Numbered from the stretch's first letter, positions 34,893 to 44,333 are shown. The stretch: DNA of 64,000 nt from Spirosoma fluviale (GCA_945866095.1 CAMBGA010000001.1:1-64000); one strand, 5' to 3'. Notes: a model not told the origin generated them from the sequence alone. Program-made: numbers and translations.

Positions 34893-37088
34893 ATGTTTTA
34901 CCGCCTTAGTTTTTTATTTTTCTCTTTGTTTTTTTGTTCTATTTCTTTTGCGCGTGGAGGGGTGCTTGTTGACACAACCGCTAATTCAAAAATGTTATCT
35001 GAAGTATTTGTTCTAGGTAATTCGGGGATAAAGGGGAATGGCAGTATAGTAGACTTTGATGGCGTGAGGCTATTGGCGGCTAAAAAATCTGAATTAATTG
35101 TTCTTAGTAAAATGGATGCGAATCTTGCTAATCAATCATTTAGAGAAGTTTTTGGAAGAACGCCTGGGCTTCACGTTATTGAAAGTGATCCTTCAGGATT
35201 TAACACAAGCATTGCCATTCGTGGTTTAAGCACAAACCGTTCTTGGGATTTTAACATGAGGCAAAATGGCTATGATATCACTCCCGACCCCATGGGTTAT
35301 AATGAAGCCTATTATACACCTTCCTTTGAGTGGGTAGAAAAGATTGAAATTATTCGAGGTGCCGCCGCTTTGCAATATGGACCTCAAGTCGGCGGCTTGA
35401 TTAATTATGTACTGGAAAAACCAGTCTTTGAAAAGAGATTTGGCGGGGAGGTCCAACAAACTTTTGGGTCTTTTGGATTAAATTCATCTCTCATTAAATT
35501 CCGTTCTGGAATGAAAAAATTAGCATTTGTAGCCTCGCATCAATACAGAGCTGGCGATGGCTTCCGTCCAAATTCAGATTTCAATTCGAATCAAAGTTAT
35601 TTTAGAGTCGATTGGAAGCCAATGGCTGATGGACTGCTTTCATTTGAACTAACAAAATCAAACGCACAGGCTCAGTTGGGAGGAGGAATCAGTGAGGCCC
35701 AATTTAAGGTAGACCCATGGGTCTCAAATAGGGCCAGAAATTATTATTATTCCCATTGGCTCATGCCCGTAGTAAAATTCCATTATTCCCCAAGCAAATT
35801 GTTTAATTCCCAAATACAAGTTTTTGCCATTCAAAGCGGGAGATCTCAATTAGGTTTTACTAAAGCTAACGACGTCTTAGATGTTCCCAATAGTGCGGGG
35901 AATTATGCCAATAGATCTCTAGATCGGGACGAATATACTTCCTATGGGGCGGAATTTCGTTCGGGCCTAAGTGCTTACAATGAAAAATGGCAAACGTCAG
36001 TAGGCCTTCGGATTTTTAGAGGAAATATGTTTCGTCAGCAACAAGGGATTGCCAATAATGGGTCAACGTATTCAGAAAATTTAGTAGATCCAAAATTCCC
36101 AAGATCTTTAAATTTTGTCAACCAAAACTTCGCTGCGTTTATTGAAAATGCGTTGTCCATTAGCCCCAAATTTAAGTTGGCAGGCGGCTTACGCTATGAA
36201 TACATCCTCTCCCAGGGGAATGGATTTTTAGACAATAATTCGAAATTTTTGAGCCCTGATCGCCTACGTAGTTTTATATTATGGGGAGTGGGCGCATCCT
36301 TTAAGCCTTCTTCAGCGCTTGAAATTTATGGCAATGCATCCCAAAGTTTTAGGCCCATCAGCTTTTCGGATTTATTGCCTTCCTCCACCACCGATGTCGT
36401 CGATTTAGATTTAAAAGATGCCAGATCTTTGAACTTTGATTTGGGGATAAGGGGCAAAAAAGGCAATTTCTTGCGCTACGATATGAGTGTTTACCTGCTT
36501 AAATTTTCAGATAGAATTGGCAATTTGTCCATGAAAAACTCAAACGGTCAGCCCTATTTATATCGGACAAACTTAGGCTCAAGTTCTTCAATGGGAATTG
36601 AATTATATGCGGAAATGGATCCTATTTCATTCCTTCATGGGAGCTCGCGCTATGGTCAAATAAGTGTCTTTGTTTCTGTAGGATTGAATAATGCGGTGCA
36701 TGACAACTTCCCTTTAACCTCAGGAGAAAATTTAGCAGGAAAGAAATTGGAAAATGCGCCTCAACAAATTCTTCGCTCTGGACTTACATATACATATCAG
36801 CGTTTGTCATTTACATATCAAATGGCTTATACAGCAGAATCTTTTTCTGATGCACAAAATACGGTTAAGCCTACCGCAGCAGGCACGATTGGCCTAATCC
36901 CAGCGTATACACTAGGCGACTTTTCATTCACCTATAAATACCGCAAACATTGGCTCTTGAAGGGTTCTGTCAATAATGTAATGAATGTTTCCTATTTCAC
37001 AAGAAGGGGAACAGGTGCTTTCCCCGGCTTTGGAATTTTACCTGGCGCCCCTCGAAATGTGAGTTGCACGCTTGGTTTTACTTTCTAA
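34893..37088 (+). CDS. TonB-dependent outer-membrane receptor (FecA-like, non-SusC)
   Basis: The signal peptide MFYRLSFLFFSLFFCSISFA is followed by a plug domain: FREVFGRTPGLHVIESDPSGFNTSIAIRGLS, WVEKIEIIRGAAALQYGPQVGGLINYV. A 22-strand barrel ends in a C-terminal aromatic strand (SCTLGFTF). There is no carboxypeptidase-like N-terminal domain and no SusD partner, so it resembles siderophore/ferric-citrate receptors more than SusC. Its placement just before an aldarate operon raises the possibility of (metal-)carboxylate uptake. Length 731 is normal. Confidence 0.88.
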   Translation: MFYRLSFLFFSLFFCSISFARGGVLVDTTANSKMLSEVFVLGNSGIKGNGSIVDFDGVRLLAAKKSELIVLSKMDANLANQSFREVFGRTPGLHVIESDPSGFNTSIAIRGLSTNRSWDFNMRQNGYDITPDPMGYNEAYYTPSFEWVEKIEIIRGAAALQYGPQVGGLINYVLEKPVFEKRFGGEVQQTFGSFGLNSSLIKFRSGMKKLAFVASHQYRAGDGFRPNSDFNSNQSYFRVDWKPMADGLLSFELTKSNAQAQLGGGISEAQFKVDPWVSNRARNYYYSHWLMPVVKFHYSPSKLFNSQIQVFAIQSGRSQLGFTKANDVLDVPNSAGNYANRSLDRDEYTSYGAEFRSGLSAYNEKWQTSVGLRIFRGNMFRQQQGIANNGSTYSENLVDPKFPRSLNFVNQNFAAFIENALSISPKFKLAGGLRYEYILSQGNGFLDNNSKFLSPDRLRSFILWGVGASFKPSSALEIYGNASQSFRPISFSDLLPSSTTDVVDLDLKDARSLNFDLGIRGKKGNFLRYDMSVYLLKFSDRIGNLSMKNSNGQPYLYRTNLGSSSSMGIELYAEMDPISFLHGSSRYGQISVFVSVGLNNAVHDNFPLTSGENLAGKKLENAPQQILRSGLTYTYQRLSFTYQMAYTAESFSDAQNTVKPTAAGTIGLIPAYTLGDFSFTYKYRKHWLLKGSVNNVMNVSYFTRRGTGAFPGFGILPGAPRNVSCTLGFTF

Positions 37089-37106
37089 ATGAATCATTTT
37101 ATCAGT

Positions 37107-37137
37107 AAATTGGTATAAAATTTTAATCTACCAATTT
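37107..37137 (+). terminator. Possible terminator after the TonB receptor gene
   Basis: AAATTGGTA pairs with TACCAATTT around a 13-nt loop. The tail ATTTG is only weakly T-rich, and it directly precedes the next promoter, so it may instead be a regulatory dyad. Confidence 0.4.
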
Positions 37138-37138
37138 A

Positions 37139-37173
37139 TTTGTATGTCAAGATCTTTAGCTTTGTTATATTTG
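37139..37173 (+). promoter_or_regulatory. Promoter of the aldarate operon
   Basis: TTTG at 37139-37142 and TATATTTG at 37166-37173, spacing 23, about 110 bases before the aldolase ATG. The operon therefore seems to have its own promoter independent of the receptor gene. Confidence 0.5.
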
Positions 37174-37282
37174 GCGGATCAGTCCATTTTTGGCAAAGCG
37201 TAAAAAAGAGCGACACATATTAAATAATCTGTTAAAAAATCAGAGTAAAATCAAAATTTTACATCATGATCAACTTAAACCT

Positions 37283-38056
37283 ATGAAAAAACTTAAAAGC
37301 CGATTAAAAAATGGGGAAACCTTGCATGGTTGTTGGCTCAACCTCGGTAGCCCCTTAACCGCGGAGATTGTTGGCCTATCTGGATTTGATTGGGTGTTAA
37401 TTGACCTAGAGCATGGTGCCGGATCAGAAAAAGAGGCTTTGGCGCAGATGCAAGGGCTCCAACATACACCTGCGGGAATCATTGTTCGGGTGGAAAGTAC
37501 TGAACCCCAGCGCATTCATCGGGTTTTAGACATGGGAGCCGAAGGAGTTATGTGTCCCAAGATAAATAATCTGGCCGAAGCGAAAAAAGTAGTGAATGGC
37601 TTATATTATCCACCGATGGGCCAGCGCGGCGTAGCAAAAATGGTGAGGGCCACACAATTTGCCCAAAATTTTCAAAGCTATTACGAAACCTCTCAAGAAA
37701 ATATTTTAGGAATTGTTCAAATTGAAACCAAAGAGGTCTTAAATCACGTCGACGAAATCGCAAATTTAGACGGGGTGGATGTGCTTTTTATAGGCCCGGC
37801 AGATCTTTCGATGGAGTTGGGTATTTTTGGCCAATTCAATCATCCTGAATTTTTAGCGGCGGTAGAAAAAACGATTAAGGCCGCAAATAAAGCGGGCAAA
37901 GCAACGGGCATTTTATTTTTTAATCCAGAGGAATATTCCAAATACCATCAAATGGGCATACAATTTATTGCCTGCGGCGCCGATGCTACTTTTGTGGCTG
38001 ATGGGGCTAAAAACATGGTAGAAAAATTAGCAAAACTTAGATCTCAAGCATCATGA
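37283..38056 (+). CDS. HpcH/HpaI-family class II aldolase (5-keto-4-deoxyglucarate aldolase-like)
   Basis: The HpaI barrel is complete: LHGCWLNLGSPLTAEIVGLSGFDWVLIDLEHGAG, IVRVESTEP, GAEGVMCPKINN, YYPPMGQRGVA, IVQIETKEVLNH with the metal Glu, and VLFIGPADLSMELG with the metal Asp. GarL and RhmA belong here and split 2-keto-3-deoxy acids to pyruvate plus an aldehyde. With glucarate dehydratase and tartronate-semialdehyde reductase downstream, a GarL-like reaction is the best guess. The ATG giving MKKLKSRLKNGETLHG is preferred; the track adds 31 lysine-rich residues. ATGA overlap with the permease gene. Confidence 0.87.
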   Translation: MKKLKSRLKNGETLHGCWLNLGSPLTAEIVGLSGFDWVLIDLEHGAGSEKEALAQMQGLQHTPAGIIVRVESTEPQRIHRVLDMGAEGVMCPKINNLAEAKKVVNGLYYPPMGQRGVAKMVRATQFAQNFQSYYETSQENILGIVQIETKEVLNHVDEIANLDGVDVLFIGPADLSMELGIFGQFNHPEFLAAVEKTIKAANKAGKATGILFFNPEEYSKYHQMGIQFIACGADATFVADGAKNMVEKLAKLRSQAS

Positions 38057-39501
38057 TATTAGATCCTATTATTTTATTGGCGATTGGAATAGTTTTAGTC
38101 GTTGGGGGTATTATTGGTTTAAAGCTACATCCATTTTTAGCTCTTTTATTAGGTGCTTTTGTTGTCGCTATTTTGACACCCGCTTCTATATTAGAACAGT
38201 TTGCCCTGTCAAAAGGGATGGACGCAGGCGCTGCATTATCCTTTTCTAAAAAAAGTGTGGGCGAACGAATAGCCACCGAATTTGGGAATACCTGTGCTAA
38301 AATAGGCATATTGATTGCCATGGCTGCGATCATCGGGAAATGCATGTTGGAATCCGGTGCGGCTGAGCGTATCATCCGATCTTTATTAAAATTTACGGGC
38401 GTGGATAAAGCCCCATTTGCCTTTCTTTTTGGCAGCTTCTTTCTGGGAATTCCTGTGTTTTTTGACACGGTGATATTTTTAATGATTCCCCTCGCCAAAG
38501 CCATGACTTTACGAATCGGCAAAAATTATCTACTCTTGATATTGTGTATTATGTCGGGTGCCGCAATGGCAAATTCATTAGTTCCACCAGCACCTGGGCC
38601 ACTTTTTTTAATTGGCGAAATGCACATACCGATCGGCTTAATGATGGGTTGCGGAATCGTTGTCGGTTTTTTCACCGTATCAGCGGGCTATATTTTCTCC
38701 GTTTGGGCGAACAAAAAATGGCCCATTGAATTACGGGATTCGGTCGATGCAAAACTGGAGGATCTTAAAAAAATATCAGCCAAAGAAGATCAAAATTTAC
38801 CTGGATTAGGGGTTTCTTTACTGCCAGTCATGATTCCTTTAGTGCTCATTTGTTTAGATACGGCGATTTCAAATTTCTTAAAAGGGGCTAATTCTGTAGA
38901 TGCGGGAAGCTTATTTAATCAATTTGCGGCGGTCGTTAAATTTTTTGGAGATAAAAATATTGCCATCATTTTAGGGGGAGTGGCTGCCCTAGGAGTTATG
39001 GCAAAAAATAAAAAGGATAAGGGGCAAAGCCTAACGCCATTTGTGCAGACGGCTTTAATGAGCGGGGGAGGAATTATTTTAATTACGGCAGCTGGTGGGG
39101 CTTTTGGTGGGACACTCCAACAAACCGGCATTAGTGCTAAAATTGCCGAATTGACCGCGGGGTACCAAATGGCTTTAATTCCGATGGCATTTTTTATCGC
39201 TGCTGTGGTTCGTACGGCACAAGGTTCGGCCACTGTGGCGCTGATCACGGCTTCAGGAATTTTGTCGGGGATGGCAGGTCAGTCCAATTTAGCGTTTAAT
39301 CCAGTATATATTGGATTAGCGATTGGCTGCGGATCCAAATTAGTCCCTTGGATGAATGATGCCGGCTTTTGGATATTTTGTAAATTGAGCGACCTATCAG
39401 AAAAGGAAGCGCTTAAAACAATTTCCCCGCTCTTAGTAGTGATGGGTTTAACAGGTTTAGTAGTCATTTTAATTGGGGCCAAATTATTCCCCTTGATTTA
39501 A
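38053..39501 (+). CDS. GntP-family permease (gluconate/aldarate:H+ symporter)
   Basis: About 12-14 membrane helices, beginning with IILLAIGIVLVVGGIIGLKLHPFLALLLGAFVVAI. The GntP signatures include FGNTCAKIGILIAMAAIIGKCMLESGAAERI, FLGIPVFFDTVIFLMIPLA, SLVPPAPGPLFLIGEM and VVRTAQGSATVALITASGI. The family imports gluconate and related sugar acids with protons. The location between aldolase and reductase genes points to a sugar diacid substrate. ATGA overlap with the aldolase gene. Confidence 0.9.
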   Translation: MILDPIILLAIGIVLVVGGIIGLKLHPFLALLLGAFVVAILTPASILEQFALSKGMDAGAALSFSKKSVGERIATEFGNTCAKIGILIAMAAIIGKCMLESGAAERIIRSLLKFTGVDKAPFAFLFGSFFLGIPVFFDTVIFLMIPLAKAMTLRIGKNYLLLILCIMSGAAMANSLVPPAPGPLFLIGEMHIPIGLMMGCGIVVGFFTVSAGYIFSVWANKKWPIELRDSVDAKLEDLKKISAKEDQNLPGLGVSLLPVMIPLVLICLDTAISNFLKGANSVDAGSLFNQFAAVVKFFGDKNIAIILGGVAALGVMAKNKKDKGQSLTPFVQTALMSGGGIILITAAGGAFGGTLQQTGISAKIAELTAGYQMALIPMAFFIAAVVRTAQGSATVALITASGILSGMAGQSNLAFNPVYIGLAIGCGSKLVPWMNDAGFWIFCKLSDLSEKEALKTISPLLVVMGLTGLVVILIGAKLFPLI

Positions 39502-39508
39502 TTTACAC

Positions 39509-40369
39509 ATGGAAAATATTGGATTTATTGGTTTAGGGATCATGGGAAAACCTATGGTATTGAATTTATTGAAAGCAGGCTTCTCTGTTTCTGTACTTGA
39601 AAAAAGTGCTGCGGCAAAGGAGGTGCAATTATCAGGAGCCAAACTTTGTGCTTCTCCTAGATTGTTGGCAGAATCAGCAGACACGATTATTACGATGTTG
39701 CCGGATTCACCTGAAGTGGAGTCGGTTTTGTTTGGAGACGAAGGGATTGTAAGCACGATGAAAGAAGGCCAAATTTTCATTGACATGTCAACAATCTCGC
39801 CCCTAATGGCCCATAAAATTCATGCCAAATTATCGAAAATTGGCGTTGACGCATTGGATGCTCCTGTTTCCGGGGGCCAAGTAGGTGCCGAGGCGGCAAC
39901 TTTATCTATTATGGTGGGTGGATCTTCAGAGGCATTTAACAAGGCATTACCTATTTTTCAAGCGATGGGTAAAAACATTGTTCACATTGGCAAAGCGGGA
40001 GCTGGCCAAATTACGAAGGCCTGCAACCAAATGATTGTCGGCATGACGATACAAGCCGTTTCCGAAGCTTTCACTTTGGCGAACCAAGCAGGGGTAGATT
40101 TAGAAAAAATGCGCGAAGTTTTACTGGGGGGATTTGCTCAAAGTCGGATTTTGGACTTGCATGGCCAACGGATCATTGATCGAAATTTTAAACCCGGCTT
40201 CAAAATTAAGCTGCATAATAAAGATATGAATATTGCTTTGGAGACTGGAAAAGCATTAAATGTGGATTTAATGGGTACGGCCCAAGTAGCCCAACAAATG
40301 AAAAAAGCGGTGGACGTGGGGAATGGAGAATTGGATCACAGCTCTTTGGTATTGTTATTAGAAAAATAA
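39509..40369 (+). CDS. garR: 2-hydroxy-3-oxopropionate (tartronate semialdehyde) reductase
   Basis: A beta-hydroxyacid dehydrogenase with the NAD(P) motif IGFIGLGIMGKPMVLNL, the substrate motif DAPVSGGQVGAEAATLSIMVGG and the catalytic Lys in AGQITKACNQMIVGM. FKIKLHNKDMNIAL completes the family pattern. GarR reduces tartronate semialdehyde to D-glycerate. It starts 7 bases after the permease stop, in an operon that also supplies the enzymes making tartronate semialdehyde from glucarate. A glycerate kinase is not visible in the window. Confidence 0.88.
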   Translation: MENIGFIGLGIMGKPMVLNLLKAGFSVSVLEKSAAAKEVQLSGAKLCASPRLLAESADTIITMLPDSPEVESVLFGDEGIVSTMKEGQIFIDMSTISPLMAHKIHAKLSKIGVDALDAPVSGGQVGAEAATLSIMVGGSSEAFNKALPIFQAMGKNIVHIGKAGAGQITKACNQMIVGMTIQAVSEAFTLANQAGVDLEKMREVLLGGFAQSRILDLHGQRIIDRNFKPGFKIKLHNKDMNIALETGKALNVDLMGTAQVAQQMKKAVDVGNGELDHSSLVLLLEK

Positions 40370-40376
40370 AATAAAT

Positions 40377-41681
40377 ATGTCGTATACTGCAGGACCCCGC
40401 ATTAAGGAAATTCACATTACCCCCATCGCGATTGTCGACCCTCCATTATTGAATGCTGCGGGCTTACATGCTCCTTATGCCTTGCGTACGGTTTTGGAAA
40501 TTGTGACCGAGGATAACATTTCAGGCATTAGTGAAATTCCCGGAACTAAGGATATTGATGCGGCTTTGGAAGAATCAAAAAAATTGTTGATCGGCCAAGA
40601 TGTGTTTCAATTAAACCAAATTCGGCATATTTTAGAACAGGCCTTTGGAACAGATTCGGTGGCTGACCGAGGATTAGCTCCTTGGGACCAACGAAAATTA
40701 GTGCATATTTTTAGTGCGGTGGAGGTGGCTTGCATGGACATCATGGGCAAGGTTACCGGAAAACCGATTGTCGATTTATTAGGCGGAAAGATGCGTGACC
40801 GGGTTCCTTTTTCGGCCTATTTATTTTACAAATATGAAGGTGCTGGCGGCGAACTAGGTTTCGGCCTCAATCCAAATGCTACGGGTTGGGATGCAGCCCG
40901 ACAAAAAAGCGCATTAAATCCAGAAGAGATAGTTGCTCAAGCGAAAGCGATGTGCAAGGAATTTGGTTTTCAATCCATCAAATTAAAAGGTGGAGTTTTT
41001 GAACCTCGTCAGGAAGTGGATGCGGTGATTGCCTTGCATGAAGCATTCGGTAAAAAATACCCCTTACGAATTGACCCAAATGCTCTTTGGACCGTTGAAA
41101 CATCCATAAAATATGGGAAAGAAATGGAGCCATATTTAGAGTATTTGGAGGATCCTGTTCGAGGCCAAGAAAATATGGCGATGGTTCGTAAGGCTTTAAA
41201 CACACCTTTGGCCACCAATATGTGCACAACCTCTTTTGGAGAAATTCCTAGGAGTATTGAAATAGGCGCCGAGGACATCATTTTGAGTGACCATCATTTT
41301 TGGGGGGGCCTACGTGCGTCGATGACATTGACGGGTATTTGTGGAACTTTTGGCCGAGATTTGTCCATGCATTCCAACAGCCATTTAGGCATATCACTGG
41401 CAGCCATGGTGCATTTAGGTGCGGCATTGCCCAAAATGACTTATGCGTTGGATACGCATTACCCATGGCAGTCGGACGAAATTATTATAGGCGGGCGCAT
41501 GAAATTTGAGGATGGTTCGGTCGAAGTGCCTAGCGAACCTGGTTTAGGAGTGGAATTAGACCGAGTGGCTTTAGCGGCCTTGCATCAAAACTATTTGGCC
41601 TGTGGACTAACCAAAAGAAATGATGAAATTGAAATGCAAAAAGTTAATCCGGATTGGACTTTCAAAGCCGTTCGTTGGTAA
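40377..41681 (+). CDS. gudD: Glucarate dehydratase-like enolase-superfamily enzyme
   Basis: Enolase-superfamily residues are visible: SIKLKGG (KxK catalytic lysine), RIDPNALW (metal Asp), YLEDPV (metal Glu), TNMCTT, ILSDHHFWGGL (Asp) and MHSNSHLGISLA (catalytic His of the His-Asp dyad). The N-terminal capping domain has NAAGLHAPYALRTVLEIVTEDNISGISEIPG, as in GudD. The enzyme removes water from D-glucarate to give 5-keto-4-deoxyglucarate. L-talarate or galactarate specificity is not excluded. Length 434 is typical; it follows garR by 7 bases. Confidence 0.88.
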   Translation: MSYTAGPRIKEIHITPIAIVDPPLLNAAGLHAPYALRTVLEIVTEDNISGISEIPGTKDIDAALEESKKLLIGQDVFQLNQIRHILEQAFGTDSVADRGLAPWDQRKLVHIFSAVEVACMDIMGKVTGKPIVDLLGGKMRDRVPFSAYLFYKYEGAGGELGFGLNPNATGWDAARQKSALNPEEIVAQAKAMCKEFGFQSIKLKGGVFEPRQEVDAVIALHEAFGKKYPLRIDPNALWTVETSIKYGKEMEPYLEYLEDPVRGQENMAMVRKALNTPLATNMCTTSFGEIPRSIEIGAEDIILSDHHFWGGLRASMTLTGICGTFGRDLSMHSNSHLGISLAAMVHLGAALPKMTYALDTHYPWQSDEIIIGGRMKFEDGSVEVPSEPGLGVELDRVALAALHQNYLACGLTKRNDEIEMQKVNPDWTFKAVRW

Positions 41682-41697
41682 TTTAAATTAGATAAAT

Positions 41698-41994
41698 ATG
41701 ATTCGCCATTCTGTTATCTTAACACTCAAGTCGAGCTTATCCCCAGCAGATAAATTGCAATATTTTGCAGCGGTCGATGAATTAAAACAAATTCCAGGGG
41801 TTCAAAAATTTGAGGTATTAAAGCAAACCAGTGCCAAAAATCTATTTGAATTTGGCATTTCGATGGAATTTGAAAACCAAGAAGCCTATAATTTGTATGC
41901 GGGTCATTCTTTGCACACGGCTTTTGTCGAAAAATATTGGGCTGCGTGCGTGGAGGATTTTTTAGAAATTGATTATCAAAAGCTTGATCAATAG
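41698..41994 (+). CDS. Dabb-family (stress-responsive A/B barrel) protein
   Basis: A 98-residue protein with the Dabb core: MIRHSVILTLKSSLSPADKLQYFAAVDELKQIPGVQKFEV, then EFGISMEFENQEAYNLYAGHSLHTAFVEKYW. This is a ferredoxin-like dimeric barrel. Dabb proteins are common last genes in sugar-acid and keto-sugar operons of Bacteroidota, without a fixed role. It closes the aldarate operon and is followed by palindrome copy 4. Confidence 0.85.
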   Translation: MIRHSVILTLKSSLSPADKLQYFAAVDELKQIPGVQKFEVLKQTSAKNLFEFGISMEFENQEAYNLYAGHSLHTAFVEKYWAACVEDFLEIDYQKLDQ

Positions 41995-42032
41995 AATCAG
42001 TTTTATAGATTGATTTTTAAGCGCTTGGGCTT

Positions 42033-42065
42033 AGCTTTACTAACTTTTAAAAAGTTAGTAAAGCT
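42033..42065. repeat. Dispersed palindrome, copy 4
   Basis: The identical perfect 33-base core, now between two convergent genes. It is followed by GGGGGGTGAGGTCCC, so its right flank differs from copies 2 and 3. Confidence 0.9.
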
Positions 42066-42126
42066 GGGGGGTGAGGTCCCTTTTTTTCACAATCACATTT
42101 TAATTTTCTAGCGATTTCCCGCAAAT

Positions 42127-44217
42127 TTATTTACCTAAAGCAAAAGCCAAATACTTATCTCCGGATCTAGTTTTTACCTTGCCTCCACCACACGCAATAA
42201 CGATATACTGAACGCCGTCAATCGAGTAAATACTAGGGGAAGCGTATCCGGCAGCGGGCAATTTATATTGCCATAAAATCTTTCCGGTTTGTCGGTCCAA
42301 GGCCCGAAACATTTCATCTTTTGTTGACGCTATAAATAGTAAGCCCCCCGCAGTCACGGCTGGTGCACCATATAAATCGGTCCCCGTAGGCGCAATTCCC
42401 TTAGCCGTTAATTCAGGATATTCGCCCAAAGGAATTTGCCAAAGGTGTTTTCCCGTATTCATTTCAATCGCAGTCAAAGTTCCCCAAGGCGGCCTGCTGA
42501 CCGGATATCCTTTGCTATCATACCAGCGCGTATAGCCAGTAAAGCTAAAGGGGGAAAAGTCTAGCGTCGATTTTTTAACGGGGCCCTCGACGGCTAAATT
42601 CAATCCTTGGGTATAAGCTAAAATAGCCTTTTTTTCAGCCGCAGAAAGAAAATTAAAAGCGGGCATTCTTCCCCTTCCTTTCACTAAAATTTGATTTAAA
42701 AGGGGTTCCGTATATTTTTTATGGACTTCCCTTAATGTAGGAATGGTCCCGTCTTCACTTCCTTCTCGGTTTACCCCATGGCAACTTTGACAATGTTGCA
42801 CGTATAGTGATTTGCCAGAGTTTTCAATCGATTTTTCTACGGGAACCAAGGAGCTATACACAGGATTTTGTTTGGCAGGAATGTATATGACACTATTTTC
42901 ATCTACCGCAGCTCCCCCCCATGTGGCCCCTCCATCCGTTGCTGGGAAAAAAATAGTTTTCTTTGTTATACTTAAGGGGATAAATGGCTGACCCGTTTGG
43001 GAATTGCGTAGTTCAGCGATGATTTCATCCTTATTTGACGCCCATTCATTTACATCTTTTTCGGTAAATGTTTGCTTAACAAATGGCAGAGGCCAAAGTG
43101 GAATGGGCTGTGTTTTAGAAGTTTGTTCCCCGACAACATCCGAAGCGGGGAAAGGCCTTTCTTCAATGGGGAATATAGATTTACCCGTTACCCGATCAAA
43201 AACAAACATAAAACCTAGTTTGCTTAAAATAGAAACGACATCGCGTTTTTTGCCATTTTGTGTAATCGTAAATAAATTAGGTGGCGCAGGAATATCCCGG
43301 TCCCAAATGTCATGATGTACCGTTTGAAAATGCCAAAGCCGTTTTCCTGTTCGAATGTCTAAGGCCAGGAGGCAGTTGGCAAATAAATTATCTCCCTTTC
43401 TATTTCCCCCATAAAAATCAAAAGCAGCTGAACCGGTAGGAACAAAAACAATGCCTCTTTTGGAATCTACCGCCATACCCATCCAGTTGTTAGCTCCGCC
43501 AACATTCTTGTAATTATTCTTTTCCCAAGTTTTATATCCGTATTCACCGGGTTTTGGAATCGTATGAAAAGTCCAAATTAATCGCCCACTTGTAGCGTCA
43601 AAAGCGCGAATATCTCCAAGCAAAGCGGGGGCGGATTCGGACACTCTGGTGCCCACAATCAATGTATTTTTGTAAATGGAAATCGGCGTATTGAGTACCG
43701 TATAATCATCGGAACCAGGACGCCTTATTCCGTCAAGTAAATTTATTTTACCATGTTGACCAAAATTTTCAACGGGCTTTCCCGTCTTAGCATCTAATGC
43801 AAAGAGGTAGGAGCCATAGCCAAAAAATATTTTTGAACGTTGTCCTGGAGATGAGTAAAAGGCCACACCCCGACTATTCATACTGGGCGTTTTTTCTTGA
43901 ATAGCTGTTTTCCAAATTTCTCGACCACTTTTCGCGTCTAGAGCAAATGCCTGTGATCCTGCCGAAACGCCATACAAGACCCCTTGAATGATGATGGGAT
44001 TGCATTGAATTTGGGTGGTTTGGTTGACGGTGTCAGCACCCCCGGAAGAATAGGACCAGGCAAGCTTTAAATTTTTGACATTACTAACGTTTATTTGGGT
44101 CAGTGGCGAAAAGTGATTTCTGTTATCACCGCCATTATATCCGCCCCAATCAGTAAATTCAGGTGCGGTAAAAAAGCTAAAAAAGCCAATGAATAATAGC
44201 CCAACGAATAATCTCAT
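42127..44217 (-). CDS. PQQ-dependent dehydrogenase with inserted cytochrome c domain
   Basis: After a signal peptide a quinoprotein beta-propeller begins (DWGGYNGGDNRNHFSPLTQIN) with tryptophan-docking repeats such as FALDAKSGREIWK, AFDATSGRLIWTF, LALDIRTGKRLWHFQ and VHHDIWDRDIPAPPNL. A haem c domain is inserted at about residues 455-530 (HCQSCHG, Met in GRMPAF), after which the last blades resume (ALDRQTGKILWQYKLPAAG). The arrangement is that of the soluble or membrane glucose-type quinoproteins that oxidise sugars or alcohols in the periplasm. It is transcribed away from the GMC operon, with palindrome copy 5 between them. Confidence 0.88.
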   Translation of the reverse strand: MRLFVGLLFIGFFSFFTAPEFTDWGGYNGGDNRNHFSPLTQINVSNVKNLKLAWSYSSGGADTVNQTTQIQCNPIIIQGVLYGVSAGSQAFALDAKSGREIWKTAIQEKTPSMNSRGVAFYSSPGQRSKIFFGYGSYLFALDAKTGKPVENFGQHGKINLLDGIRRPGSDDYTVLNTPISIYKNTLIVGTRVSESAPALLGDIRAFDATSGRLIWTFHTIPKPGEYGYKTWEKNNYKNVGGANNWMGMAVDSKRGIVFVPTGSAAFDFYGGNRKGDNLFANCLLALDIRTGKRLWHFQTVHHDIWDRDIPAPPNLFTITQNGKKRDVVSILSKLGFMFVFDRVTGKSIFPIEERPFPASDVVGEQTSKTQPIPLWPLPFVKQTFTEKDVNEWASNKDEIIAELRNSQTGQPFIPLSITKKTIFFPATDGGATWGGAAVDENSVIYIPAKQNPVYSSLVPVEKSIENSGKSLYVQHCQSCHGVNREGSEDGTIPTLREVHKKYTEPLLNQILVKGRGRMPAFNFLSAAEKKAILAYTQGLNLAVEGPVKKSTLDFSPFSFTGYTRWYDSKGYPVSRPPWGTLTAIEMNTGKHLWQIPLGEYPELTAKGIAPTGTDLYGAPAVTAGGLLFIASTKDEMFRALDRQTGKILWQYKLPAAGYASPSIYSIDGVQYIVIACGGGKVKTRSGDKYLAFALGK

Positions 44218-44301
44218 GGGGGAAGTTAAAAAATATTTTTTAAATCAGTTTCATGATCTAGAAAATCAGTTAAAAATAGCAATATGCGGAAGTGGGGCTT
44301 T

Positions 44302-44333
44302 AGCTTTGCTAAATTTAAAAATTTAGTAAAGCT
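44302..44333. repeat. Dispersed palindrome, copy 5 (variant)
   Basis: AGCTTTGCTAAATTT and AAATTTAGTAAAGCT form a 15-bp stem. Relative to copies 1-4 the inner C-G pair is replaced by A-T on both arms, a compensatory change, and one G-T wobble appears. It lies between two divergent genes. Confidence 0.85.

Noticed and set aside
38037-38522. 161-codon minus-strand ORF
   Set aside because: Lies entirely opposite the well-supported GntP permease gene and has no protein features.
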